18,103 bases of DNA. It comes from JACQNR01 sp049515175. GTDB lineage: Bacteria; Acidobacteriota; Terriglobia; UBA7540. The stretch lies in the NCBI GenBank assembly GCA_049515175.1, contig JBEKUI010000067.1, forward strand, positions 1-18,103. Direction: 5' to 3'. The position numbers and the translations under genes are program-made. The notes beneath the pieces were generated by a model. The model did not search any database and had not been told where the DNA came from. It was given only the letters and a program-made list of their open reading frames with translations. Below are positions 1-6,913 of the stretch, piece by piece (within the stretch, counting starts at the first letter, position 1; each line of letters opens with the position of its first letter).

Positions 1-56
1 GAATGTGTGCGAACCCGAGTTGGTGAATATCTCCATGCCCCGCCCGCGCCAGACGC

Positions 57-155
57 TGTCATTCTGAGCCCGTCTGCTGATCCGTCAGCCGACGGAAAGA
101 ATCCCCGCATTGAACGACGTAACTGCCGCGACCCTTCGTTGCACTCAGGGTGACA
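57..155. repeat. Palindromic TGTCATTCTGAG-type repeat element
   Basis: The left end TGTCATTCTGAG (57-68) is mirrored by CTCAGGGTGACA (144-155). Ten of twelve positions match, and the two mismatches would be G-U pairs in RNA, so the unit could fold as one 99-nt hairpin. The inner text (GAAAGAATC, CCCTTCG) fits a widely dispersed non-coding repeat that I recall from Acidobacteriota and other soil bacteria, typically TGTCATCCTGAGCGAAG...CTTCG...CAGGATGACA. It is probably a non-autonomous REP- or MITE-like unit. No transposase or clear target duplication is visible. Confidence 0.65.
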
Positions 156-286
156 ACGTGGCCGCCCGCACACATCGTAAGAGGCGCGATGAATATGCCG
201 TTCGCGGTGAGCCCCCGCCGACACCAGTCGGCCCTGGGCGGTACCAAGTCGTTATTTTATGCCACAGTGTAACGGGAGGGTGCGGA

Positions 287-315
287 GCGCGCCGGGGAGT
301 TGAGTGTCGGCGCGC
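287..315. repeat. Perfect 8-bp inverted repeat (hairpin)
   Basis: GCGCGCCG at 287-294 and CGGCGCGC at 308-315 are exact reverse complements separated by a 13-nt loop. There is no T-run on either side, so a rho-independent terminator is unlikely. It lies between the palindromic element and the 3' end of the GNAT gene. Its role is unknown. Confidence 0.5.
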
Positions 316-464
316 AAGGCGGTCGGGGCTGGGCAAAGGACTACTGGAGCTACCGACTGGCCGGTAGGTAAGTAAGTAGGGGCAGGGCAATAAAAGCGCT
401 CTTTTTCAGCCCATTTTAGCAAGAACGACCTATCACGAGATTCGCGCGGCAAGCGTTTGCTCGG

Positions 465-1451
465 CTAGCGGCGTTGCCAGGTGAAGGCGCCGAAGGTGCG
501 GAAGGTCTTGAACTCCAGCCGCTGGTAGAAGCGCACCGCGCCGGCGTTGAGGTCGGTGACGGTGAGCGAGACCTCTTCGTAATCGCGCCGACAGAGTTCC
601 TGCGAAGCCATCTCGAGCAGCGCCGTGCCCAGCCCGTGGCCTTGGAATTCCGGCGCCGCGGCGATCTGCGGGATGTGTGCGGTGCGCGCCCGCACCGTGG
701 TCACGGCAAGGGCGGCGGCGATGCGGCCGGTCGGTTGATGAACGGCCACCAGCGACGCGTCGGGAATCAGTTCGCCACAGCCATGCTGCTGGACGATGCT
801 TTCGACCAGACGCGTCGAGCCGGCCCGCGAGGCATACTGATCGTTGATCTGTGCGTCGATGTGATGCCGATAGGTACTAGCAACCATCTCCGCCGCAGCG
901 CGATCGTGGCGACGCTCCCAGGGGAGCAACTGGAAGTCGGGAGGCACGACGACCGGCCGGACGACGTCCGCAGATTTCTTCACACCCAGGCTGTAGGCGA
1001 TGCGCTTGCGGCGGGCGAGCGAAAGAATCATGAAGCGCCGCAGGTTAGCCTGGAAGCCGTGCGCACGGAAGAAGGGCTCCAGCTCCTCCAGGGTAAAGTG
1101 AGGAAGTTGCGTTTCGACTCGCGCTAGGCGAGGCGTGGCGAGCAGGGTCTCGAGGACGTGGCTCAGCAGCAACCCGGCGCGCTCGATCCGATCGGCGTGG
1201 GGTTCCACGAACAGATTACCGATTAGGGCTTTCTCGCCTTCATAGAAGAAATAGCTGTAGCCCTTGGGGTCGCCGTTGGCGCACAGGGCATAGCCTGACA
1301 GCCGCTTTTCATCCAGGCAATTGGCAATCACCCGGCGGGAAGATGTGTAGTCCCACCGCAAGGCCAGATTCCAAGCTTGGGCCTCGGCATCGAGCAGGTG
1401 GGCGAGCTGGCTCGATTCGAACTGGCGGACATCAATGACGTCGTAGGCCAA
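465..1451 (-). CDS. Tandem GNAT-fold N-acetyltransferase
   Basis: A 328-residue cytoplasmic protein of the acetyl-CoA-dependent N-acyltransferase superfamily. The C-terminal half (about 172-328) has the acetyl-CoA-binding motif A: a beta strand PQIAAAPEF followed by QGHGLGTALL at 270-279, matching the Q/R-x-x-G-x-G/A signature. It ends with the usual NAGAVRFYQRLEF segment (302-314). The N-terminal half (about 1-145) looks like a second, degenerate GNAT fold: it has the strand KALIGNLFVEP and the helix-loop FFRAHGF but no clear pyrophosphate loop. This is typical of two-domain acetyltransferases in which only the second domain is catalytic. The start is a TTG; an AGAGG lies 12 nt upstream and no in-frame ATG is near. 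The substrate cannot be read from sequence. It is transcribed away from its neighbours and appears monocistronic. Confidence 0.85.
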   Translation of the reverse strand: MAYDVIDVRQFESSQLAHLLDAEAQAWNLALRWDYTSSRRVIANCLDEKRLSGYALCANGDPKGYSYFFYEGEKALIGNLFVEPHADRIERAGLLLSHVLETLLATPRLARVETQLPHFTLEELEPFFRAHGFQANLRRFMILSLARRKRIAYSLGVKKSADVVRPVVVPPDFQLLPWERRHDRAAAEMVASTYRHHIDAQINDQYASRAGSTRLVESIVQQHGCGELIPDASLVAVHQPTGRIAAALAVTTVRARTAHIPQIAAAPEFQGHGLGTALLEMASQELCRRDYEEVSLTVTDLNAGAVRFYQRLEFKTFRTFGAFTWQRR

Positions 1452-1811
1452 GGCAGTCGGAATCCTCTTGTGACTGGCTGTCTTAGAGCAGCGCGTACCC
1501 GACGGTGGACAGCGACAGCGCGCCCGACCGGGCGTGCCAGTATAGCGTAAATCAAAGATTGTTGCGCCGCCAGGGCGAATGCCATGATATCAGGAAGCGC
1601 GGCGTGCCGGTGCCGGGCGGGGGTGCCCAGTGTGCCCGCTTATTAGTTGCACAAAGTACCTCCGCTGGTCGGCGCTAATTTCCCCTCCTGCGCCTAAGGT
1701 GCTGTCCGTAAAGATTTTACTCAGTGGCCACTAGGGTTGTGGTAGGATTTGGCACTTGCGAGCGGGAATGCTCGCACAGTTCATGAGGGGAGTGGTGTAG
1801 AAGTCAGCGAT
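1452..1811. other. Divergent intergenic region between GNAT gene and hydrolase
   Basis: This 360-bp gap contains no credible gene. It includes a minus-strand TATACT (1544-1539), the only -10-like box seen for the GNAT gene, with no good -35. Just downstream of that box on the minus strand lies CGCCCG-AC-CGGGCG (1521-1534). Toward the hydrolase there is GTAAA-GAT-TTTAC (1708-1720), the 10-bp palindrome AGTGGCCACT (1723-1732) and a 7-bp hairpin at 1757-1776. No convincing promoter was found for the hydrolase. Confidence 0.5.
1757..1776 (+). repeat. Hairpin in the presumed hydrolase leader
   Basis: TGCGAGC (1757-1763) and GCTCGCA (1770-1776) are exact reverse complements around a 6-nt loop. The hairpin sits 35 nt before the chosen hydrolase start at 1812, so it would be in the 5' leader. 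No T-run follows, and a function is not evident. Confidence 0.45.
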
Positions 1812-2759
1812 ATGGCACGGAGGCGAGCCTTATCCATCGCTGCTCCCGCACAGGCTTCCAACGGACTTGTGGGGCGGCTACTGCGTTCGGCGTTGATACT
1901 CCTGGCCTTATTGGTCGTGGTGCTGGGAGCTGCCAGCGGTTTCTTGACCTACCGTATCATGGCGGTGAATACGGAAGTTGAAACCGTCAGTCCGCTATCA
2001 TCTTTCCAAAGTAGTTACATCAACTTGAGCTTCACAGACGGGGCGGGCGGCGAGCACGACGGCTGGCTCCTTGTGGGGCTGAAGGGCGCCCCGGTCATCA
2101 TCCTTTCTCACGGCTACAATTCCAATCGGGCGGAGTTGCTGGCCCTGGGAAACCTGCTGCAGCAGAACCATTTCAACGTCTACATATTCAACTACCACGG
2201 GCCGAAGGCGAGATCTCGATTTACCGACCTCGGCATACGGCAGACGGACGACCTCCTGGCGGCGATCAATAAAGTCTCCCACCAGACTGGTGTCAACCCT
2301 CACCGTGTGGGGTTGTTTGGGATCAACACGGGGGGCTACGCTGCGCTGCGGGCTGCGGAACAGAACACCATCGTGAAGGCGCTTGTGGTCGACTCGGTTT
2401 ACGACACGCCCCGTCAGATGATGGAAGCTGAGGTAGATGAACTCCTCGGTGGTTCGAGCAGTCAGTTTCGGACTCTGCCCACGGCAGTGTTCGGCGCCCT
2501 CACCTGGGGCAAGAACAAGACCCCTGTGCACGAGCAAATTGCCAAGCTCGAAGGCGTCCCCAAGCTCTACATCCAGGGCCGAGATTTTCTTTCGGTGGCG
2601 GGGGAGACTGAGGAGCTCTACAATCTCTCTCCGCAGCCCAAGCGCATGCTGGTGCTGGAACACTCGTATACCTCGCTGTCTTCCGGTGCGATCAAAAAGG
2701 AATACGAAGACCAGGTTCTTACCTTCTTTCTCAAGAATCTTCCGCTCCGCGCCGACTGA
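1812..2759 (+). CDS. Membrane-anchored alpha/beta-hydrolase-fold protein, nucleophile Ser replaced by Asn
   Basis: A 315-residue protein with an N-terminal basic stretch and one membrane helix (about 24-46), followed by an alpha/beta-hydrolase domain, probably outside the inner membrane. The oxyanion strand VIILSHGYNSN is at 95-105. The elbow that should read G-x-S-x-G reads GINTG (170-174, codon AAC at the nucleophile), so Ser is Asn. Candidate acid D258 (in QGRDF) and histidine H284 (in LEHSY) are retained. Either this is a pseudoenzyme or binding protein, or another residue acts as nucleophile. The start is set at ATG 1812; a TTG-initiated frame from 1749 would run through the hairpin at 1757-1776. 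The Shine-Dalgarno is weak, the best purine run (GAGGGGAG) being about 20 nt away. The gene lies 65 bp before a lipid A-type acyltransferase on the same strand. The substrate is unknown. Confidence 0.8.
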   Translation: MARRRALSIAAPAQASNGLVGRLLRSALILLALLVVVLGAASGFLTYRIMAVNTEVETVSPLSSFQSSYINLSFTDGAGGEHDGWLLVGLKGAPVIILSHGYNSNRAELLALGNLLQQNHFNVYIFNYHGPKARSRFTDLGIRQTDDLLAAINKVSHQTGVNPHRVGLFGINTGGYAALRAAEQNTIVKALVVDSVYDTPRQMMEAEVDELLGGSSSQFRTLPTAVFGALTWGKNKTPVHEQIAKLEGVPKLYIQGRDFLSVAGETEELYNLSPQPKRMLVLEHSYTSLSSGAIKKEYEDQVLTFFLKNLPLRAD

Positions 2760-2824
2760 GGATTGGTGAGGGGGGGGCCGGAGTTCATCCCGCGCGGGCG
2801 TTTCATCATGGATTCGGAGTGTGA

Positions 2825-3805
2825 ATGCCGTTGTCCAGTGTGAGCAGAGAGGAGACGCCGACCGTTGCGTCTCCCGAGTCCGTCCCGCCCACGCCGCTCT
2901 CCTATCGCCACCGTTTTGAACACCTGCTGGTGCTGGGTCTACTCCGGCTGCTGGGCTGGGTGCCTCACCGGGTGGCGCGGGGCTTATGTGGGCTGCTGGC
3001 CGGCTTGAGCTACACGGCGTGGCCGCGCCTGCGCCGGGTCGGGATCTGGAATCTCCGTCTGGCGTTTCCGGATTGGACCGACTCCCGCCGCCGACAGGTT
3101 CTGCGCGGCCTGTTTCGCAACTTTGGCCGCATGCTCGCCGATTTCGCCCACTTCCCTCGCATGAATCGCGCCAACATCGAGAGGTTTATCATCTACGACG
3201 GATTTGAGGCGTTCTCTCAGGCGCGGGAGCAGGGCAAAGGCGTGCTTTTCCTCACCGCGCATTTTGGCAATTGGGAGCTCAGTTCGTTTGCGCACGGCAT
3301 TTACGGTTATCCCCTGAAATTCATCGTCCGCGAGCTGGACAATCCCCCCCTCGACGCGCTGATCAATCGCTATCGCTGTCTGAGCGGGGGCGAGGCCATC
3401 GAGAAGCGCGATGCGGCGCGCGAAATCCTGCGCGCACTGCGCCGAGGGGAAGCAGTGGGGATTCTGGCGGACCAGAACATGATTCCGGCGGAGGGCGTAT
3501 TCGTGGATTTTTTCGGCCGCACGGCCTGCACGACGACGGCCCCGGCTCGCTTCGCGCGCAAGACGGGGGCCGCTATCGTTTTCGGCCTGGCGATCTGGGA
3601 CGAAAAGTTGAAGAAGTACCGGTTGCGGTTTGTTCCCGTCCCCTGGATTCGCCGCGAGGACGCCGAGGAAGAAATCCGGGCCAACACCGCGAACTTCACT
3701 CGGCTCATCGAGGATCACGTTCGCGAATACCCGGACCAGTGGCTTTGGGTACACCGGCGATGGAAAACACGTCCGCCGGGCGAGCCGCCCCTGTACCCGG
3801 TTTGA
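2825..3805 (+). CDS. LpxL/HtrB-family lysophospholipid (lipid A) acyltransferase
   Basis: A 326-residue protein of the late lipid A acyltransferase family, which adds secondary acyl chains from acyl-ACP to lipid A precursors at the inner membrane. The HX4E catalytic motif is HFGNWE at 146-151. The family's ADQN segment (215-218) is followed by VDFFGRTACTTTAPARFA (227-244), and the C-terminal QWLWVHRRWKTRP signature is at 305-317. A hydrophobic N-terminal anchor spans about 33-65. Length matches the usual 300-330. The start ATG has GGAG five nt upstream. It is 65 bp after the hydrolase and 154 bp before lpxD. I cannot say which position or chain length it uses, and members of this family also act in ornithine-lipid or glycolipid pathways. 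An 8-G tract lies at 2770-2777, about 48 nt before the start. Confidence 0.87.
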   Translation: MPLSSVSREETPTVASPESVPPTPLSYRHRFEHLLVLGLLRLLGWVPHRVARGLCGLLAGLSYTAWPRLRRVGIWNLRLAFPDWTDSRRRQVLRGLFRNFGRMLADFAHFPRMNRANIERFIIYDGFEAFSQAREQGKGVLFLTAHFGNWELSSFAHGIYGYPLKFIVRELDNPPLDALINRYRCLSGGEAIEKRDAAREILRALRRGEAVGILADQNMIPAEGVFVDFFGRTACTTTAPARFARKTGAAIVFGLAIWDEKLKKYRLRFVPVPWIRREDAEEEIRANTANFTRLIEDHVREYPDQWLWVHRRWKTRPPGEPPLYPV

Positions 3806-3959
3806 CGGCTGCGTGCAGGGCTTGGGATTCGTGACCCACGCGCGGCGTTCAGCAGTACTCTTGGCTTGTCACATTCAAAACCATAACGAGGGCCTGGGGG
3901 TAGACCCTGAACGCTGAGGACCGGGCCTGCGACATTGAACCCTGATTGCAGGAGTTGCC

Positions 3960-4979
3960 ATGACAGTCGAAGAAATCGCCCGCCGATTGGGCGGAAGAGC
4001 GAGCGGAAACATGAAGTGCGAGATTCGCGGTATCGCGGGACTGGAAAGTGCTGGCCCGGAGGACATCACTTTCGCGGAAGGGGAACGCTCCCTCGCTGCC
4101 GCCGCAAGTTCGCAGGCCGGCTGCATTCTGGTTGCCGAAGGCGTTAGGCTGGAAGGGAGGACAACAATCGCAGTGGCGCGCCCCAAGCTGGCCTTCGTGC
4201 GAGCTGCGGAGGGCGTTCTCCGGGCCACTCCACCTCCACCGGGGATTCACCCCACCGCCCTTGTTGCCCCCAATGCCCATGTGGCCCCGGGCGTCAGCGT
4301 TGGCCCCTATGTAACTGTCGAACAGAACGCGAGTGTCGGGCCGGGGACGCAGCTCGCCGCGGGAGTCTGTGTCGGCGCGGGCTCGAAGGTTGGGGCCCAT
4401 TGCGTGCTTCATCCCCGCGTCACGATTTACCCCGGCGCGCGAATTGGGAATCGCGTCATTCTGCATGCCGGGGTCGTGGTGGGCTCGGATGGATTCGGCT
4501 ACGTCTTTGCGGACGGCCGGCATAACAAGTTTCCTCAGGTTGGCCAGGTAATTATCGAAGACGACGTTGAAATCGGCAGCAACAGCACGGTGGACCGCGG
4601 ATCACTTGGAGTCACGTCAATCGGGCAGGGAACGAAAATCGATAACCTCGTGCAGGTGGCGCACAACGTGAAGATTGGCCGCCACTGTGTGATCGCCTCC
4701 CAGACCGGCATTTCGGGGAGCGTGGAGATCGGCGATTACGTGGTGATGGGAGGCCAGGTGGGAATTGGGGACCACGTGCGGATTGAAGAGGGGGCGATCC
4801 TGGGGGGAGGGGCGGGAATTCTCCCTGGTAAGATCGTTCGGAAGGGCGAGATCGTCTGGGGGAGACCGGGTCGGCCGCTCGCTGAATTCAAGAAGATGTA
4901 CGCCCATCTCTCTCACCTCCCCAGTCTGGCGCAGAAGGTGAAGGAACTCGCCCGGCAGATTCAGCAGCGCACAGAATAG
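3960..4979 (+). CDS. lpxD: UDP-3-O-acyl-glucosamine N-acyltransferase LpxD
   Basis: A 339-residue enzyme for the third step of lipid A synthesis: transfer of a 3-hydroxyacyl chain from ACP to the 2-amine of UDP-3-O-acyl-glucosamine. The N-terminal uridine-binding domain (about 1-95) contains GIAGLESAGPEDITF. Then come many left-handed beta-helix hexapeptide repeats (about 97-290) with the LpxD signatures GSDGFGYVF (175-183) and VQVAHNVKIG (231-240). H235 corresponds to the catalytic histidine. The C-terminal helix (about 305-336) fits the ACP-contacting region. AGGAG lies five nt before the ATG. The gene is not in the classical lpxD-fabZ-lpxA cluster; its only lipid A neighbour here is the LpxL-like gene upstream. 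Length matches the family. Confidence 0.95.
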   Translation: MTVEEIARRLGGRASGNMKCEIRGIAGLESAGPEDITFAEGERSLAAAASSQAGCILVAEGVRLEGRTTIAVARPKLAFVRAAEGVLRATPPPPGIHPTALVAPNAHVAPGVSVGPYVTVEQNASVGPGTQLAAGVCVGAGSKVGAHCVLHPRVTIYPGARIGNRVILHAGVVVGSDGFGYVFADGRHNKFPQVGQVIIEDDVEIGSNSTVDRGSLGVTSIGQGTKIDNLVQVAHNVKIGRHCVIASQTGISGSVEIGDYVVMGGQVGIGDHVRIEEGAILGGGAGILPGKIVRKGEIVWGRPGRPLAEFKKMYAHLSHLPSLAQKVKELARQIQQRTE

Positions 4980-5088
4980 GGCGGGCCAGCGGCGAGAAAG
5001 GTGAAGCGGAAGGCCCGGTCGTGCAGGCATCTTTTCCGGTCGCATATCCATCCAAGGGGAGGAGGGCGGCCTCGTGCCCGCACAGATT

Positions 5089-5121
5089 TTCCCTCAGCTT
5101 CGATGAGGGAACGACTATAAT
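5089..5121 (+). promoter_or_regulatory. Candidate operator palindrome abutting a TATAAT -10 box
   Basis: TTCCCTCA (5089-5096), a 7-nt spacer and TGAGGGAA (5104-5111) form a perfect inverted repeat. Four nt later comes a consensus TATAAT (5116-5121). The palindrome occupies the place where a -35 box would be, and no TTGACA-like hexamer is visible at 16-18 bp. This is the typical position for a dimeric regulator. Transcription from this box would begin near 5128, just before the small gene at 5141. It does not resemble the well-known A/T-rich Zur or Fur boxes. A terminator is unlikely because no T-run follows. Confidence 0.5.
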
Positions 5122-5140
5122 CCCTGAAGTTCGAGTTCTG

Positions 5141-5497
5141 ATGCGACGGTCGATGCGATTCTTGCGAAATCCTGCTCTGCGCCTGCTGGCGGCGTGGATA
5201 TTGGTCGGGATCCAGATGGAATTCCTCTGGCTGGGGGAGGTCCACCGCCACGAAGATTTTTCCCGCCCGGCTGGGCTGGCGGTGCACCGCAACGCCCTGC
5301 AGCGGTCTTCGGGCGAGAACTCCCAGCCGTTTTGCGTCGCCTGCCAAATCGGCATGGGGCGCACTGCGAACGCGGCTGTCGGCCACTTCGTGCCTTCGGT
5401 CCGAACCATCTCCCAGCTGCTTCCGACGCCTTCGGACCAGTTTTTCCCCGGACTCCCGTCGCGCGTTGTCACTCCTCGCGCCCCTCCCGCAGCTTGA
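5141..5497 (+). CDS. Small Cys/His-containing membrane protein of unknown function
   Basis: A 118-residue protein heading the metal-uptake gene row. One hydrophobic segment (about 11-31) is followed by a soluble tail holding H35, H37, H49, a C65-V-A-C68 motif and H82, and ending RAPPAA. This pattern (anchor, His residues, CxxC, Pro-rich end) recalls small DUF2946-like proteins found beside metal-related outer-membrane receptors, but I cannot assign a family. A role in periplasmic metal binding or sensing is inference. The ATG at 5141 is chosen because it follows the TATAAT at 5116-5121; the frame is open back to an ATG at 5021, and an ATG at 5153 is also possible. The Shine-Dalgarno is weak. 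The gap to the next gene is 79 bp. Confidence 0.6.
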   Translation: MRRSMRFLRNPALRLLAAWILVGIQMEFLWLGEVHRHEDFSRPAGLAVHRNALQRSSGENSQPFCVACQIGMGRTANAAVGHFVPSVRTISQLLPTPSDQFFPGLPSRVVTPRAPPAA

Positions 5498-5576
5498 ACT
5501 GCCTTATCATTCAGCTTGGTTACCGATGCCCGAATTACCCGGCGTCGAGAAAACCGCTTTTACGAGGAGTCACAAG

Positions 5577-6905
5577 ATGCGACAATCCGCAATCCTCTTG
5601 AGCTTGATTTTAGGGGTAAACGGCTTTGCCTGGGCGCAGGCTGAGCAGAAAAAGGATGACACCCAGGATCGATTCAAGGTGCTCGAAGAGCGCATCGTCG
5701 CGCTCGAGGCGGAGGTTCGCGCCCTCAAGGCGGAAAGGGCGTCCGCCGCGACGGAGGTCGCGGCTCAGCCTCTCGCTCCCAGTCCGGAAGCGGCCCCAGC
5801 CGCAGCCACTGCCGCTGTTTCCCCAGTTCCCTCCACACCGGCGGGGACACTGCCGCAGACCACCGTCGAAGCCGCGCCGGGTACGGTGGGAACCGCTGCT
5901 GCCCCACTGCCGGTTTACGGCGGAGCCACAGCGGCGGCGAAAGTCCTCAATCCGGACATCAGCGTTATCGGGGACTTCATCGGAGCGGCAGGGAAGGACC
6001 CGGTGCAGCGCGTGCCGACGCTCGAAATGCATGAGTCGGAAGTGGGCCTGCAGGCGATCATCGACCCCTACGCGCGAGGCGATTTTTTTCTCTCCTTCGG
6101 TGAGACGGGAGTCAACTTGGAGGAGGGGTACATCACCTTCACCTCGCTGCCAGCAGGCTTTGTGGCCAAGGTGGGAAAGATGCGTTCCGCCTTTGGCATC
6201 GTGAACACGCTGCACAATCACGTTCTGCCCTGGGTGGATCGCCCCATCGTCTTGCAGAACCTGCTCGGGGGCGAGGACGGTCTGGATGATGCCGGAATTT
6301 CAGTGAACCGCATCCTGCCGGCGCCCAAGGACATCTTCCTGGAGGCGACGGCCCAGGTTTTCCGTGGAGATTCCCCGGGCGTCTTCGTGGCCACCAATCG
6401 CAACGACGTTTCTCTTGTGGGACGTTTGCATGGCTACCACGATTTGACCGAATCGACCAACCTGGACATGGGATTTTCCTACGCTCGCGGCCATAACGAT
6501 GTGGGGAGCGCCTACCGAACTCAAGTCTTCGGGATGGACACCACCTTCCGTTGGAAGCCACTGCGCCGGGCGATCTATCACAATGTCCTCGCCCGGACGG
6601 AACTCATGTGGAGCCGGCGCGAACAACTGGATTCAATCCAGCGAGCCTTCGGATTCTATACGTCGGCGGACTACCGTCTCACGCGGCGATGGACTCTGGG
6701 CGGGCGCTACGACCGCTCCGGCCGGCCTGATAATGCTCTCCTGACCGACAGCGGGTTCTCCCCCGTCCTCACCTACTGGCCGAGCGAGTTCAGCCAGATT
6801 CGCGGCCAGTATCGCTTCACTCACTATCCCGACGGCCGGACCGGGAACGACTTGTTTCTCCAATTCTTGTTTGTGCTGGGCGCGCACGGCGCACATCCCT
6901 TTTAG
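5577..6905 (+). CDS. Porin-like outer-membrane beta-barrel protein of a metal-uptake operon
   Basis: A 442-residue secreted protein. The signal peptide MRQSAILLSL...AWA is probably cleaved before Q21. Residues about 31-55 form a heptad coiled coil (FKVLEERIVALEAEVRALKA), 56-120 are an Ala/Pro-rich linker, and from about 127 the pattern is alternating strands of a beta-barrel. The chain ends in Phe (AHPF), as BAM-assembled outer-membrane proteins do. There is no TonB box or plug domain, so it looks like a passive channel, possibly trimerised through the coiled coil. GAGGAG lies seven nt before ATG 5577; the frame is open back to 5466 but overlaps the preceding gene. It ends eight nt before the ZnuA-type gene, whose ribosome site overlaps its stop. 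A role in zinc or other metal entry is inferred from this context. Confidence 0.75.
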   Translation: MRQSAILLSLILGVNGFAWAQAEQKKDDTQDRFKVLEERIVALEAEVRALKAERASAATEVAAQPLAPSPEAAPAAATAAVSPVPSTPAGTLPQTTVEAAPGTVGTAAAPLPVYGGATAAAKVLNPDISVIGDFIGAAGKDPVQRVPTLEMHESEVGLQAIIDPYARGDFFLSFGETGVNLEEGYITFTSLPAGFVAKVGKMRSAFGIVNTLHNHVLPWVDRPIVLQNLLGGEDGLDDAGISVNRILPAPKDIFLEATAQVFRGDSPGVFVATNRNDVSLVGRLHGYHDLTESTNLDMGFSYARGHNDVGSAYRTQVFGMDTTFRWKPLRRAIYHNVLARTELMWSRREQLDSIQRAFGFYTSADYRLTRRWTLGGRYDRSGRPDNALLTDSGFSPVLTYWPSEFSQIRGQYRFTHYPDGRTGNDLFLQFLFVLGAHGAHPF

Positions 6906-6913
6906 GAGTTCAC

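Larger units (their letters stand above)
1..464. other. Intergenic region rich in inverted repeats, no credible gene
   Basis: No reading frame here has a convincing start, ribosome site or protein character. The short frames are Arg/Pro/Gly-rich, as expected from random GC-rich DNA. The stretch holds a palindromic repeat at 57-155, a perfect 8-bp hairpin at 287-315, and a small 6-bp stem (CTACCG 350-355 with CGGTAG 362-367) followed by a GTAA-like run. An A/T stem around 393-408 could weakly terminate the minus-strand GNAT gene. Nothing else is recognised. Confidence 0.7.

Noticed and set aside
110..367. 85-residue open frame on the + strand near the left end
   Set aside because: It runs through the palindromic repeat and the hairpin, has no ribosome site, and its composition is that of random GC-rich DNA.
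1998..2663. 221-residue minus-strand open frame inside the hydrolase gene
   Set aside because: It is antisense to a clear alpha/beta-hydrolase fold and has no motif of its own.
2789..2798. Palindrome CCCGCGCGGG after the hydrolase gene as a terminator
   Set aside because: The 10-mer has no loop and no T-run, so it is unlikely to form a terminating hairpin.
5466..5576. Upstream ATG at 5466 as the porin start
   Set aside because: It would overlap the preceding gene and add a non-signal extension; ATG 5577 has GAGGAG at seven nt and begins a standard signal peptide.
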